Below, one piece after another: positions 7,753 to 15,895 of a stretch of 26,893 bases of DNA (position 1 is the first letter of the stretch; each line of letters begins with the position of its first letter). A model generated the notes under the pieces. It did not search any database and had not been told where the DNA came from. It saw nothing but the letters and a program-made list of their open reading frames with translations. This DNA comes from Phycisphaerales bacterium (GTDB lineage: Bacteria > Planctomycetota > Phycisphaerae > Phycisphaerales > UBA1924). The DNA lies in assembly GCA_029260415.1 (NCBI GenBank), contig JAJDDH010000166.1, positions 1 through 26,893 of the forward strand, given 5' to 3'. A program made the position numbers and the translations under genes.

Positions 7753-9897
7753 TTACGGGCAGCCGGCGCCGAACGACGTCAGGAACGCGAGCACATCGGA
7801 GAAATCGACCGTCCGGAAGGGCGGGGCGATGTCACAGATCAGATCACCCTCGCTGAACGCGGTCAGGAAGCCGATCACGTCGGTGAAGTTGAGCACGCGG
7901 TTGCCGTCGTAGTCCGCCGGGCAGCTGACCTGACCCGAGAAGTACCGGCGAGACGTGCCCCACGCGTCCTGCGCGACCTCCACACCCATGTGACGACCCG
8001 GCAGGTCATCCGCGGGCGGGTGGATGCCACCCCAGATGCGCGAGAGTGACGTCTGGTCCGACGCGTCGCGGTAGGTCGCCCACTGCAGCGTGATGTTCTG
8101 GCTCGGGCCCTCCTCGAAGATGAGGAACTCGTTCTGCGGGCAGAAGAACTCGCCCACGCCGCCCGGGAAGAACTCGCTGCCCGTCATCCAGGTCATGAGC
8201 TCCGAGGCGCCCCGCGAGAACGTCGAGTGCCCCGAGACGTAGCCCGCGAACGGGGGCGTCACGAACGTCGGGCGCTGGTAGGGCCACCACTCTTCGATCA
8301 GGATCCAGTCCACGCCCGCTTCGTCGATCTCCGGATCGACGATGTAGTCCGGGCCGCGCCAGGCCTTGACGACGATCTTGCCCTCGTTGCCCGCCAGGTG
8401 CTCGTGGCGCTCGCCGGGCGCGGTGGTCGTCGAAGTGCACACCTCGATCAGCCCCGGGTACAGCGCGATGCCGTCGGGGTCAAAGCTCGCCTGGCCCATG
8501 TCGGAACTCTGTCCCTGGTCGCCCATGTAGCGGATGGCGCTGATCGGACGCAGGTAGTCGTACCAGCCCTTGCAGCCCCAGGCAGTCACCGCGACGTCGT
8601 GCATCATGCCGCCGAGCATCAGGTACGCCTTCACGTCCCACTCGAGATCGGGGAGGATCGGGCCCTCGCCGCCGAATCGCTTCTCGAACAGCGGGTGGTC
8701 GTTGACGTAGTTGAGGATCGAGAACCAGTGCCCGGGAGGGGTCTCGGAGGCGGGGCCGTCGGCCCAGAACTCCGCGAGGATGCGGGCGTAGTCGCCGCGC
8801 GGCACGATCTGCGCCGGGTAGGGCGCCATGGTCACCGGGTTCATCGCCCAGCCCATGCCAGAGTCGCCGCCGTTGACGAAGTCGTAGTACGTCGCCCAGT
8901 CGTTGACGCCCGGCAGCGGGCTGTTGCCGAAGCTGGCGGGTGAGATGTCGATCATGACCCCGTCGCTCGGGTCCAGATGGCTCGACCACGAGACGACCAT
9001 CTCGTTGCCCCAGCGGTAGTAGTCGTCGCCCACCCCGTTGAAGAACGGGGGGTCGCCCGGGTCGTGGTAGACGGGGTACGGGTCGCCGCCCCGTGAGTAG
9101 TTGATTTTGTCCTCGTCATGCAGCGCGAAGCCCGCGACCTGTCCCCACTCGGGGCCGAGGAACTCGAGCGAGCCCAGCGGGATCGGGATGTCGTTCTGGT
9201 CCAGGAAGAACTCGATCGCCAGAGGCTGCCAGCGGTTCACGTCCGAGATGTCCGGGTTGCCCGGGAAGTCGGGGAACAGCGGCAGGTTCACGGCCTCGTA
9301 GAACAGGTTGTCGTAGTCGTTCGCTTCGTTGGCGCCGTCCGTCAGCCCGAACAGGATGACCGACGCGCCGATCCGGTTGCCCAGCGCCGCGGGCGTGTCG
9401 CCGATCGTCGTCGTCACCATCGGGTCGTACCCGAGCGATGCCATCTGCGCCTCGACCATCGGGAGGATCGCCGCCGCGCCCACCGAGGGCGTGAACCGCT
9501 GCACCAGGACCCGGTACATCGCGTAGCTGATCGCCTCGTTGCGGGCCGCCTCGACATCGACCGCGGTCTGGCGCTCGCTGTGGAAGACCTGGTCCGCCAC
9601 GTCGTCGTACGCCGCCCACGCGTCCCACATCGCCGCCGACGTGTGGTACAGGTTCCGCGCGTGAACCGTCGGGCGGGCCTTGTCGTTGCGGATCGCCTCA
9701 AGAAGCACGTCGTTCCACTGGCGCGCGACCGAGTGCACGCCCCGCGGCGTCGCGGGCGTCACGCTGCCGTCGGCGTGGTGGGTGCGGTAGATGAACCCGG
9801 CCTCCTGGGCGCTGGCGGGCGTGGCCGCCACCCCCGAGAGCCCCAACGCGATCAGGCCGGCCGCGGCGATCGCCCCTGTGTGCTGTGTACCCGTCAT
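7753..9897 (-). CDS. Secreted vanadium-dependent haloperoxidase-like protein, GC-dockerin anchored (copy 1)
   Basis: A 714-residue exported protein. A signal peptide (1-30) is probably cleaved after Ala-Ser-Ala. The large helical domain belongs to the vanadium haloperoxidase/PAP2 superfamily. The vanadate-binding set is complete: Lys443 and Arg450 (Lys-x6-Arg-Pro), Ser555-Gly556-His557, and Arg620 with His626 (Arg-Ile-Trp-Gly-Gly-Ile-His). The Lys-Arg gap of 7 and Arg-His gap of 6 match fungal chloroperoxidase. Such enzymes oxidise halides with hydrogen peroxide, although an acid-phosphatase-like role cannot be excluded. The last 60 residues are a GC-type dockerin-like module: one good EF-hand loop (Asp-Tyr-Asp-Gly-Asn ... 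Asp), a degenerate second one, and terminal Gly-Cys-Pro. A close paralogue is encoded directly upstream. Start ATG 9897 has GGGG about 9 bases before it. Confidence 0.93.
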   Translation of the reverse strand: MTGTQHTGAIAAAGLIALGLSGVAATPASAQEAGFIYRTHHADGSVTPATPRGVHSVARQWNDVLLEAIRNDKARPTVHARNLYHTSAAMWDAWAAYDDVADQVFHSERQTAVDVEAARNEAISYAMYRVLVQRFTPSVGAAAILPMVEAQMASLGYDPMVTTTIGDTPAALGNRIGASVILFGLTDGANEANDYDNLFYEAVNLPLFPDFPGNPDISDVNRWQPLAIEFFLDQNDIPIPLGSLEFLGPEWGQVAGFALHDEDKINYSRGGDPYPVYHDPGDPPFFNGVGDDYYRWGNEMVVSWSSHLDPSDGVMIDISPASFGNSPLPGVNDWATYYDFVNGGDSGMGWAMNPVTMAPYPAQIVPRGDYARILAEFWADGPASETPPGHWFSILNYVNDHPLFEKRFGGEGPILPDLEWDVKAYLMLGGMMHDVAVTAWGCKGWYDYLRPISAIRYMGDQGQSSDMGQASFDPDGIALYPGLIEVCTSTTTAPGERHEHLAGNEGKIVVKAWRGPDYIVDPEIDEAGVDWILIEEWWPYQRPTFVTPPFAGYVSGHSTFSRGASELMTWMTGSEFFPGGVGEFFCPQNEFLIFEEGPSQNITLQWATYRDASDQTSLSRIWGGIHPPADDLPGRHMGVEVAQDAWGTSRRYFSGQVSCPADYDGNRVLNFTDVIGFLTAFSEGDLICDIAPPFRTVDFSDVLAFLTSFGAGCP

Positions 9898-10080
9898 GGA
9901 TCAAATCCCCGTGTGTATCCCATCTCAACTCATCAGCCAGGGGGGTCCGAGAACCACCAAGGCCCTGCCGGCGCGCAGCGAACGTCGCGCAGAGTCCGGC
10001 CACCCGATCCTACCGCGCGATCCCCTCGATCCAAAGCCAATCTCACGCCCACGGCCCCTCCCGGGGCACGCCCCGACCCA

Positions 10081-10127
10081 AAAAGCCGAGAACCCCCTCC
10101 CGGCGGTCCGGGAAGGGGTTCGCGGCG
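10081..10127 (-). terminator. Intrinsic terminator of haloperoxidase copy 2
   Basis: A long hairpin: GCCG/CGGC outer pairs, then GAACCCC/GGGGTTC and TCCCGG/CCGGGA, with one A-G and one C-A mismatch and a CGGT loop. On the minus strand it is followed directly by TTTTT (10085-10081). It lies 23 bases beyond the stop codon at 10150, so the two haloperoxidase genes probably have separate transcripts. This is the best canonical terminator in the window. Confidence 0.88.
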
Positions 10128-10149
10128 TGTTCCCTCTGGACGACCCGGG

Positions 10150-12342
10150 TTAGGGGCAGCCCTCGCCGAACGCCTCGAGGAAGGCGATCAGGTCGGTGAA
10201 GTTGACGACACGGAACGGCGGGGCGATGTCACAGATCAGGTCCTGCTCCCCGAACGCCGTGATGAACGCGAGCACGTCCGTGAAGTTCAGGATGCGATCG
10301 CCCGAGTAGTCCGCCGGGCAGGAGATCTGCCCGCTGAAGTACCGACGCCCCTGCGCCATCGCGTCGGGCGCCAGCTTTGTACCGATGTGACGCCCGGGCA
10401 GATCGTCGGCAGGCGGGTGGATCCCGCCCCAGATCCGCGACTGCGAGCACTCGTCGGACGCGTCGATGTACTTGGCCCACTGCAGCTCACAGTCCACGCT
10501 GGGCCCGTCCTCGAACACGAGGAACTCGTTGGCCGGCGCCTCGAACACGCCCATCCCGCCCGGGAAGTACTCCGAGCCCGTCAGCATGGACAGCAGCTCC
10601 GCGGCGCACCGCGAGTACGTCGAGTGCCCGGAGTAGTACCCCGGGAATGGGGGCGAAACGAACGACGGACGCTGGTAGGGCCACCAGTTCTCCGCCAGGA
10701 TCCAGCCCGTGCCCGCGACATCGACGTCCGGGTCCACGATGAAGTCCGGGCCGCGCCACGCCTTGATCGCGATGCTGCCCTCGCTGCCCGCCAGATGCTC
10801 GTGCTTCTGGCCCGCGGCCGTGGTCTCAGCGGTCACGACCTCGATGAAATCAGGGACCAGGTTCACGCCCAGCGGGTTGTAGCTGGGCATCTCCGGGTCC
10901 GAGCACTGCCCGCGATCAGCCATGTACCGGATGGCGCTGATCGGGCGGACGAAGTCGTACCAGCCCTTGGCGCCCCAGCAGGCGATCGCCGTGTCGTGCA
11001 TCGCGCCGCCCAGCAGCAGGTAGGACTTCACGTCCCACTCGAGCTGGTCCAGCTCGGGGCCCTCGCCCATGAACTGGCGGTTCGAGAGCGGGTGGTCGTT
11101 GACGTAGTTGAGGAGCGTGAACCAGTGCCCGGGGGGCGTCTCGGAGGCGGGGCCGTCAGCCCAGAACTCCGCGAGGATGCGCCCGTAGTCGCCGCGCGGG
11201 ACGATCTGGGGCTCGTAGGGCAGGCCCGTGACCGGGTTGACGTCGTAGCCCATGCTGACCGAGCCGCCGTTGACGCGGTCGTAGTACGTCTCCCAGCTAT
11301 CAACCGGGGGAGGGGCGCCATAGTCGCCGATCGACGCGGGGGAGATGTCCCACATCACGCCGTCGGCCGGGTCGAGAAGGGCCGACCACATGGTCACCAT
11401 CTCAAAGCCCCACTTGTAATATTCCTGCGTCTGGATGTCGCCCATCTGCGGGGGCGGTCCGGGGTCGTGGTACACCGGGTAGTCGAACCCACCGCGGGAG
11501 TAGACCGTCGCGTCCTCCTCGTGCAGCGAGAAGCCTTCGACGATGCCCCACTCCGGGCTCAGCGCGTTGAGCGAACCGAACGGCACCGGGTTGCCCGACT
11601 GATCGACAAAGAAGTCGATCGCCAGAGGCTGCCAGCGGTTGCAGTCGATGATCTCCGGGTTGCCCGGGAGGATCACGATCAGCGGCTCGTTGATCGGCTC
11701 GTAATACTCGTTCCCGTAGTTGTTCGCCTCGTTGGAGCCGTCGGCTTGCCCGTACGCGATGATCGACGCCGCGATCCGGTTGCCCAGCGCCGCGGGCGTG
11801 TCGCCCACGGTGGTATCGATGTTCTTGTCGTAGCCCAGCTCGAGCATCAGCGCGTCCAGGTCGGGCATGATCTCCGGCGCCCCGGGCGACGCCTGGAAGC
11901 GGTACCGCATCAGGCGGTACATCGCGTAGCTGATCGCCTCGGCACGGGCCGCGTCCACGTCCACCGCCGTCTGCTTCTCCTGATGCAGGACCTGGTCCTC
12001 GGGGCCGTTGCCGTAGGCCACCCACGCGTCCCACATCGCGGCGCCGCTGTGGTACAGGTTCCGCGCGTGCACCGTCGGGCGGGAGTTGTCACGCCGGATG
12101 GCGAACAGCAGCTCCTCGTTCCAGGTCCGCGCGATCGAGTGTGACTCCTCGCCGCGCCCGGGGACTTCTTCCCACGTGGCGTCGGGGCGCTGCACCTTGA
12201 ATACGTACCGCCCCGGGCGGTGAATCTTCCCGCTCGCCGCGCCGTCCATGATTACCTGAGCCTGGGCCCCGTCGCCCGCGCTCAGCACGACGGCCAACGC
12301 ACCGATCGCCCCGAGCTTCACCATGTTCCGGTTGTGTGTCAT
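10150..12342 (-). CDS. Secreted vanadium-dependent haloperoxidase-like protein, GC-dockerin anchored (copy 2)
   Basis: A 730-residue paralogue of the gene at 7753-9897, clearly similar over its whole length. The signal peptide is probably cleaved after Ala-Gln-Ala (about residue 28). Active-site residues are again complete: Lys459 and Arg466, Ser571-Gly572-His573, Arg636 and His642. The usual Pro before Ser-Gly-His is Tyr here (Val in copy 1). The C-terminal module has Asp-Tyr-Ser-Gly-Asp ... Asp as first EF-hand-like loop, a degenerate second repeat and terminal Gly-Cys-Pro, probably for attachment outside the cell. I chose ATG 12342, which has AAGAG 8 bases upstream; a GTG two codons earlier (12348) is possible. 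Its own terminator lies at 10081-10127. The pair looks like a tandem duplication that later diverged, perhaps with different substrates. Confidence 0.93.
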   Translation of the reverse strand: MTHNRNMVKLGAIGALAVVLSAGDGAQAQVIMDGAASGKIHRPGRYVFKVQRPDATWEEVPGRGEESHSIARTWNEELLFAIRRDNSRPTVHARNLYHSGAAMWDAWVAYGNGPEDQVLHQEKQTAVDVDAARAEAISYAMYRLMRYRFQASPGAPEIMPDLDALMLELGYDKNIDTTVGDTPAALGNRIAASIIAYGQADGSNEANNYGNEYYEPINEPLIVILPGNPEIIDCNRWQPLAIDFFVDQSGNPVPFGSLNALSPEWGIVEGFSLHEEDATVYSRGGFDYPVYHDPGPPPQMGDIQTQEYYKWGFEMVTMWSALLDPADGVMWDISPASIGDYGAPPPVDSWETYYDRVNGGSVSMGYDVNPVTGLPYEPQIVPRGDYGRILAEFWADGPASETPPGHWFTLLNYVNDHPLSNRQFMGEGPELDQLEWDVKSYLLLGGAMHDTAIACWGAKGWYDFVRPISAIRYMADRGQCSDPEMPSYNPLGVNLVPDFIEVVTAETTAAGQKHEHLAGSEGSIAIKAWRGPDFIVDPDVDVAGTGWILAENWWPYQRPSFVSPPFPGYYSGHSTYSRCAAELLSMLTGSEYFPGGMGVFEAPANEFLVFEDGPSVDCELQWAKYIDASDECSQSRIWGGIHPPADDLPGRHIGTKLAPDAMAQGRRYFSGQISCPADYSGDRILNFTDVLAFITAFGEQDLICDIAPPFRVVNFTDLIAFLEAFGEGCP

Positions 12343-12559
12343 CGCCACATCTCTTTACTTGCTGGGTGTTGACAGGGCGATCACGACGCGACGCCCCCTG
12401 CGCAGACCGCGTCCCATGCGCACGCGGCTCCATGCATGCTAAACCATATATTCCGAAAGACATAGAAAATTCAGGAACCGGACAGGAACCAGAACCCTCC
12501 CCAAAGGGCGGCGTCCGGGAACGATGGCGGTCTCTGGGCTCAGGCGAGCCAAACCCGGA
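12343..12559 (-). promoter_or_regulatory. Upstream region of haloperoxidase copy 2 with A+T patch and direct repeat
   Basis: Inside this 217-base gap, 12438-12474 is about 70% A+T, which stands out sharply from its surroundings. It could hold the promoter for the gene starting at 12342, although I cannot fix a -35/-10 pair. Just upstream in transcription order, CAGGAACC occurs twice (12472-12479 and 12483-12490), exactly 11 bases apart, as expected for a regulator bound on one face of the helix. A 5-bp hairpin GGCTC/GAGCC (12537-12550) follows the stop of the preceding gene but lacks a T-run. Confidence 0.35.
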
Positions 12560-14878
12560 TCAGGGGCAGCCAGTCCCGAAGGCGCCCAGGAAGGCGACAA
12601 CGTCTGAGAAGTCGAACGTCCCCATCGGGGCCGCCAGGTCCGCCGCGGGCTCGCCCGCGGCGAAGGCGCTCAGGAAGGCCACCACGTCGGAGAAGTCCAG
12701 CGTACCGAACGGCTCGGCCAGATCCGCGATGCAGTCGGGCGCGTCCTCGCAGGTCAGCACGGTGACGTTCACGGCGTCCACGCCCGCCTCGACGACCGAC
12801 CCCGAGCCCGTGTCGCTGGCCGTGAACCGCACCCGCACCTGGCTCGACGGCGAGGCGAAGCTGTCGTTGAGGGTGAAGCTCTTTGCGAACCACCCGCCGC
12901 CCGCCTCGGGGCCCGTGGGCCCGACCGTCTCGAGGTTCTGCCAGCTCGACCCGTTGTTGTTCGAGATCTCGACGACCATGATGTCCTCGTTGGCCGACCC
13001 GCCCGCGGTGTTGGAGAACCAGCGGGCGTAGCTCAGGACCGCCTGTCCGCCCGTCGCGTCCATCGCGGGGCTGGTGAGGGTGGTCGAGCCGCCGTCCACG
13101 TCGGAGTTGCCGTCCTGGTTGTCGGTCAGGTAGCACTGGCCCGAGCCGTCGTAATCGGTCGGGGGATCGCCCCGGTCGCCCCCGCCCGCGGGCACGCCCC
13201 GGTCCCACTGTCCGTCGCTTGCGTTGCCCGAGACGCCCCAGCCCATGTTGGTCTGGAAGTTGTCGTCAAAGTTCGTCGCGCTGTCGCTGGCGATGGGCGC
13301 CGAGAGCGTCGATCCCGGGAAGTCCGCGGGGATGGTGTACGTCTGCCCGCTGGTGGACATTACGCTAACCCAGAAGTTGGCGTCGGTCCCGCAATCGACC
13401 GAGGGGGTGGTGAAGCTCCAGGTCCCGTCGCCGTTGTCGCTGCCGACGACCTCGATCGCGGGCCCGCCCGCGATCACGTTGAGCTTCACTTCCGCCGGGT
13501 CCACGCTCTGGCCCAGCTCCTGAATCTTGATCGAGAGCTGCGCGCCGCCCTCGGGGGGGAACACGCCGGGCAGTTCGCCGTCCATGCTCACCAGCAGGCG
13601 GTCGCCCAGGGCGTCAACGTCGAGGATGAACAGCCCGCGCTCGATGTCGGAGACGATGACGTTGCCCGAGGGGAAGAACGGGTAGTTGCTCCAGGCGCCG
13701 TTGAACCCAAGCCCGTTGGAGCCCGGGTGCGTGTCGAAGTACCCGACCTCGACCGGGTTTGTGGGGTCCGTCGCGTTGAAGATCCGCAGACCCGTGCGGT
13801 AGTTGGACTCGAAGATCAGCTCGTCGCGCGTGTACAGGTTGTGGTCGATCGAGCCCAGCCCGGTCGTGAACGTCCCGGCCTGAAATGGGTTGTTGATGTC
13901 TGACACGTCGAGGATCCGTGTGGTCGTCGTGGAGACCTGCCCGCTGTCCTCGTCCAGCTCATCGTTGAGGTAGAAGTACCGCTTGTCGGGTGAGAGCCAG
14001 CCCTGGTGCGAGTAGCTGGGGGTGGAGTAGAACAGCGTCGAGACGGTAAAGAAGTTATTCGGGTTGGTGACGTCCACGATCCGCAGGCCCGTGCTCGTGA
14101 AGCCGCCGTCGAGACCCGAGTTGCAGAACGCGATCTCACGCCCCGCGAACGGGCCCTCGGAGTAACTGACCACCTGCGCGTCGTGGATGTAGAAGCTGGT
14201 CCACGCCTCGGCGATCTGCGGCGCCTCCGGGTTGTTCAGGTTCAGCTCCACCAGCCCGCCGTTGCCCACGTTCCCGCCCACGATGAACAAACGCCCCGAG
14301 TCCGGGTTGGCGACGATGTTGTGCGCCGTGGAGAACCCGCCCGCGTTGGAGTTGCCAACAAAGGTTACGTTCCCGTTGTCCACGTCCGACAGGTCCATGA
14401 TCTGCACGCCCACGCCCGTCTGGTCGGAGACGCCGTAGGCGTACTCGCCGATGACCTTGACGTCGTGCCAGAGGCTCGCCGGGCCAGGGATGGTCGCGAG
14501 GACGACCGGGCTGGTCGGGTTGGTGATGTCCACGACGCCAAAGCCCGCCTCGAGCCCGAGGATCGCGTACTCACGCCCGCTGGGCGAGACGTACCCCCAG
14601 CAGTCGTTCGAATCCGCGTGGAAGCCCGCGAAGTTGTTGATCGGGATGTTGGCCAGCAGCGTCACGCCGCTCGCGTCGAACAGGCCCCGCTGATCCGCCC
14701 CGTCCACGCTCTGATCCGCCCGGTCGGCGCTCCAGATCGGCCCGAACACCGCCGGCATCTTGTCGGCCAGCTTCCGCCAGTCCTCGTCGTGCGCCAGGGC
14801 GCCCGTGCTCAGCCCGCCCAGCAGGCCCGCGGCGAGGAGGAGACGGATGGAATCGGACGTCCGAGAACCCTTGTACAT
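12560..14878 (-). CDS. Choice-of-anchor B family (LVIVD-repeat) secreted protein with GC-dockerin
   Basis: A 772-residue exported protein. After a signal peptide (Leu-Leu-Leu-Ala-Ala-Gly core, cleavage near Ala-Leu-Ala-His, about residue 29), residues about 65-430 form a beta-propeller of LVIVD-type repeats, seen as recurring Gly-x-x-Ile/Val-x-Asp-Val/Ile-Thr/Ser-x-Pro motifs. This is characteristic of the choice-of-anchor B family. Residues about 540-715 look like a beta-sandwich, with aromatic- and Asn-rich strands such as Ala-Arg-Trp-Phe-Ser-Asn-Thr-Ala-Gly and Ser-Ser-Trp-Gln-Asn-Leu. The C-terminus has two Asp-Leu-Ala-x-Pro-x-Gly-Thr-x-Asp-Phe-Ser-Asp repeats and terminal Gly-Cys-Pro, the same anchor type as the two haloperoxidases downstream. 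I chose ATG 14878 (Met-Tyr-Lys-Gly), with AAAGG 7 bases upstream, over a frame opening at 14926. Its function is unknown; a surface adhesion or binding role is a guess. Confidence 0.88.
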   Translation of the reverse strand: MYKGSRTSDSIRLLLAAGLLGGLSTGALAHDEDWRKLADKMPAVFGPIWSADRADQSVDGADQRGLFDASGVTLLANIPINNFAGFHADSNDCWGYVSPSGREYAILGLEAGFGVVDITNPTSPVVLATIPGPASLWHDVKVIGEYAYGVSDQTGVGVQIMDLSDVDNGNVTFVGNSNAGGFSTAHNIVANPDSGRLFIVGGNVGNGGLVELNLNNPEAPQIAEAWTSFYIHDAQVVSYSEGPFAGREIAFCNSGLDGGFTSTGLRIVDVTNPNNFFTVSTLFYSTPSYSHQGWLSPDKRYFYLNDELDEDSGQVSTTTTRILDVSDINNPFQAGTFTTGLGSIDHNLYTRDELIFESNYRTGLRIFNATDPTNPVEVGYFDTHPGSNGLGFNGAWSNYPFFPSGNVIVSDIERGLFILDVDALGDRLLVSMDGELPGVFPPEGGAQLSIKIQELGQSVDPAEVKLNVIAGGPAIEVVGSDNGDGTWSFTTPSVDCGTDANFWVSVMSTSGQTYTIPADFPGSTLSAPIASDSATNFDDNFQTNMGWGVSGNASDGQWDRGVPAGGGDRGDPPTDYDGSGQCYLTDNQDGNSDVDGGSTTLTSPAMDATGGQAVLSYARWFSNTAGGSANEDIMVVEISNNNGSSWQNLETVGPTGPEAGGGWFAKSFTLNDSFASPSSQVRVRFTASDTGSGSVVEAGVDAVNVTVLTCEDAPDCIADLAEPFGTLDFSDVVAFLSAFAAGEPAADLAAPMGTFDFSDVVAFLGAFGTGCP

Positions 14879-15039
14879 ACCAAACACCTTTCGTGGGGAG
14901 CGGCGCAGATCGCGAATTGGCAGCAAGACCCTGCCCGCGACTGCAGGCTACTACGCATACGCCCCTGCCGCCGAGGGGTTTCAGAGACAATCCTCGCTCC
15001 ATCGAACTCGGGGGCTCAACGGGCCGAACAATCCCCGGC

Positions 15040-15882
15040 ATGCGACTCCCCCTCCTTCTCCTCCCCCTCCTCACTGCGCAGGCGCCCCCACCCGCGCTCA
15101 CGCCCCCCCCCGCGCCCGAGCGTCCCACGACCCGTCTACTCCTGCCCGACCTGGACGCGCACCCCCGCCTCGAGGTGAGCTGGACCACCGCCGAGGGTGA
15201 ATCGATCCACCTCGAGGGCGACCGGGCGTACACGGGCGACGCCGGGCGCCTGCCCCTGGGCGAGAACGTCGAGGCCTTCGCCGCCATCGGGGGCACACGC
15301 CTGAGCAAGAGCGCCGGTCACCCCGACGGGCTCATCGTCCGCGCCGGGTTCTACAAGGCCGACATCTCCGCGCCCTTCTTCCGAGACCTGCGCGAGGGCG
15401 CCCGCGTCCGCGTCCGCTTCTCGGGCATCCGCGTCAACCAGCCCGCGGCGCCCCGCCTCGAGTCCGTCGTCCAACACCTCAAGTTCTCGCTCATCGACCT
15501 CGAAGAGTGCGCCATCCCCGACGACGCCTTCGAACAGTTCAACCTCTACAGCCAGACCGAGCTGCTCAACAACCGCATCACCCCGGGACAGGACGCCCGC
15601 CCGGGCGTGCTGGGCGCCTCGGACGTCTCCGCGCACGCGACCACCGAGCCCGATGGTTCGATCACGCTCGACGTGGAGTTCCCCTACGCGATCCTGCGTC
15701 ACGTGCTCGACCCGTGGCACTCGGAGATCCCGGGCACGTTCGTCGAACCGATCCACTTCCACTTCGAGATCGAGCTGCTGCCCGTCGCGACGCTGCGCGC
15801 CATCGAGTCGGGCGAGCAGGTCTGGCCCCCGCCGCTGCGCGACCTGGACGAGTCGGACCAGCAGCCCCTGCCCGACGACTGA
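15040..15882 (+). CDS. Exported protein of unknown function
   Basis: A 280-residue protein. Met-Arg-Leu-Pro followed by a Leu-rich stretch (residues 4-14, ending Thr-Ala-Gln-Ala) looks like a short signal peptide. A Pro-rich linker (about 15-30) leads into a globular region with alternating strands, for example Arg-Val-Arg-Val-Arg-Phe-Ser-Gly-Ile-Arg-Val and Ile-His-Phe-His-Phe-Glu-Ile-Glu-Leu-Leu-Pro-Val, probably beta-sheet-rich. I recognise no family or catalytic motif. A conspicuous His-Phe-His-Phe-Glu near residue 245 might bind metal. I chose ATG 15040 because upstream residues (frame open from 14893) are atypical. No Shine-Dalgarno sequence precedes it; AACAAT lies 7 bases before the ATG. 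It converges with the kelch-type gene, with the two stops 13 bases apart. Confidence 0.72.
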   Translation: MRLPLLLLPLLTAQAPPPALTPPPAPERPTTRLLLPDLDAHPRLEVSWTTAEGESIHLEGDRAYTGDAGRLPLGENVEAFAAIGGTRLSKSAGHPDGLIVRAGFYKADISAPFFRDLREGARVRVRFSGIRVNQPAAPRLESVVQHLKFSLIDLEECAIPDDAFEQFNLYSQTELLNNRITPGQDARPGVLGASDVSAHATTEPDGSITLDVEFPYAILRHVLDPWHSEIPGTFVEPIHFHFEIELLPVATLRAIESGEQVWPPPLRDLDESDQQPLPDD

Positions 15883-15895
15883 CCGATGAGTCGCC

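Noticed and set aside
10054..10067. Hairpin GCCCC/GGGGC upstream of haloperoxidase copy 1
   Set aside because: It is only five G-C pairs, without a T-run, and follows the well-formed terminator at 10081-10127; this is expected by chance at this base composition.
9118..12144. 1008-residue open frame on the plus strand
   Set aside because: It is antisense to both haloperoxidase genes, full of Arg, Val, Asp and His repeats, and has no domain. High G+C in the opposite coding frame removes stop codons.
12369..12374. Perfect -35 hexamer TTGACA on the plus strand
   Set aside because: No -10-like sequence follows at 15-19 bases, and no plus-strand gene starts downstream.
14962..14981. CCCCT/AGGGG hairpin followed by TTT between divergent genes
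   Set aside because: No gene ends here on the plus strand, so a terminator has nothing to stop; it is short and probably coincidental.
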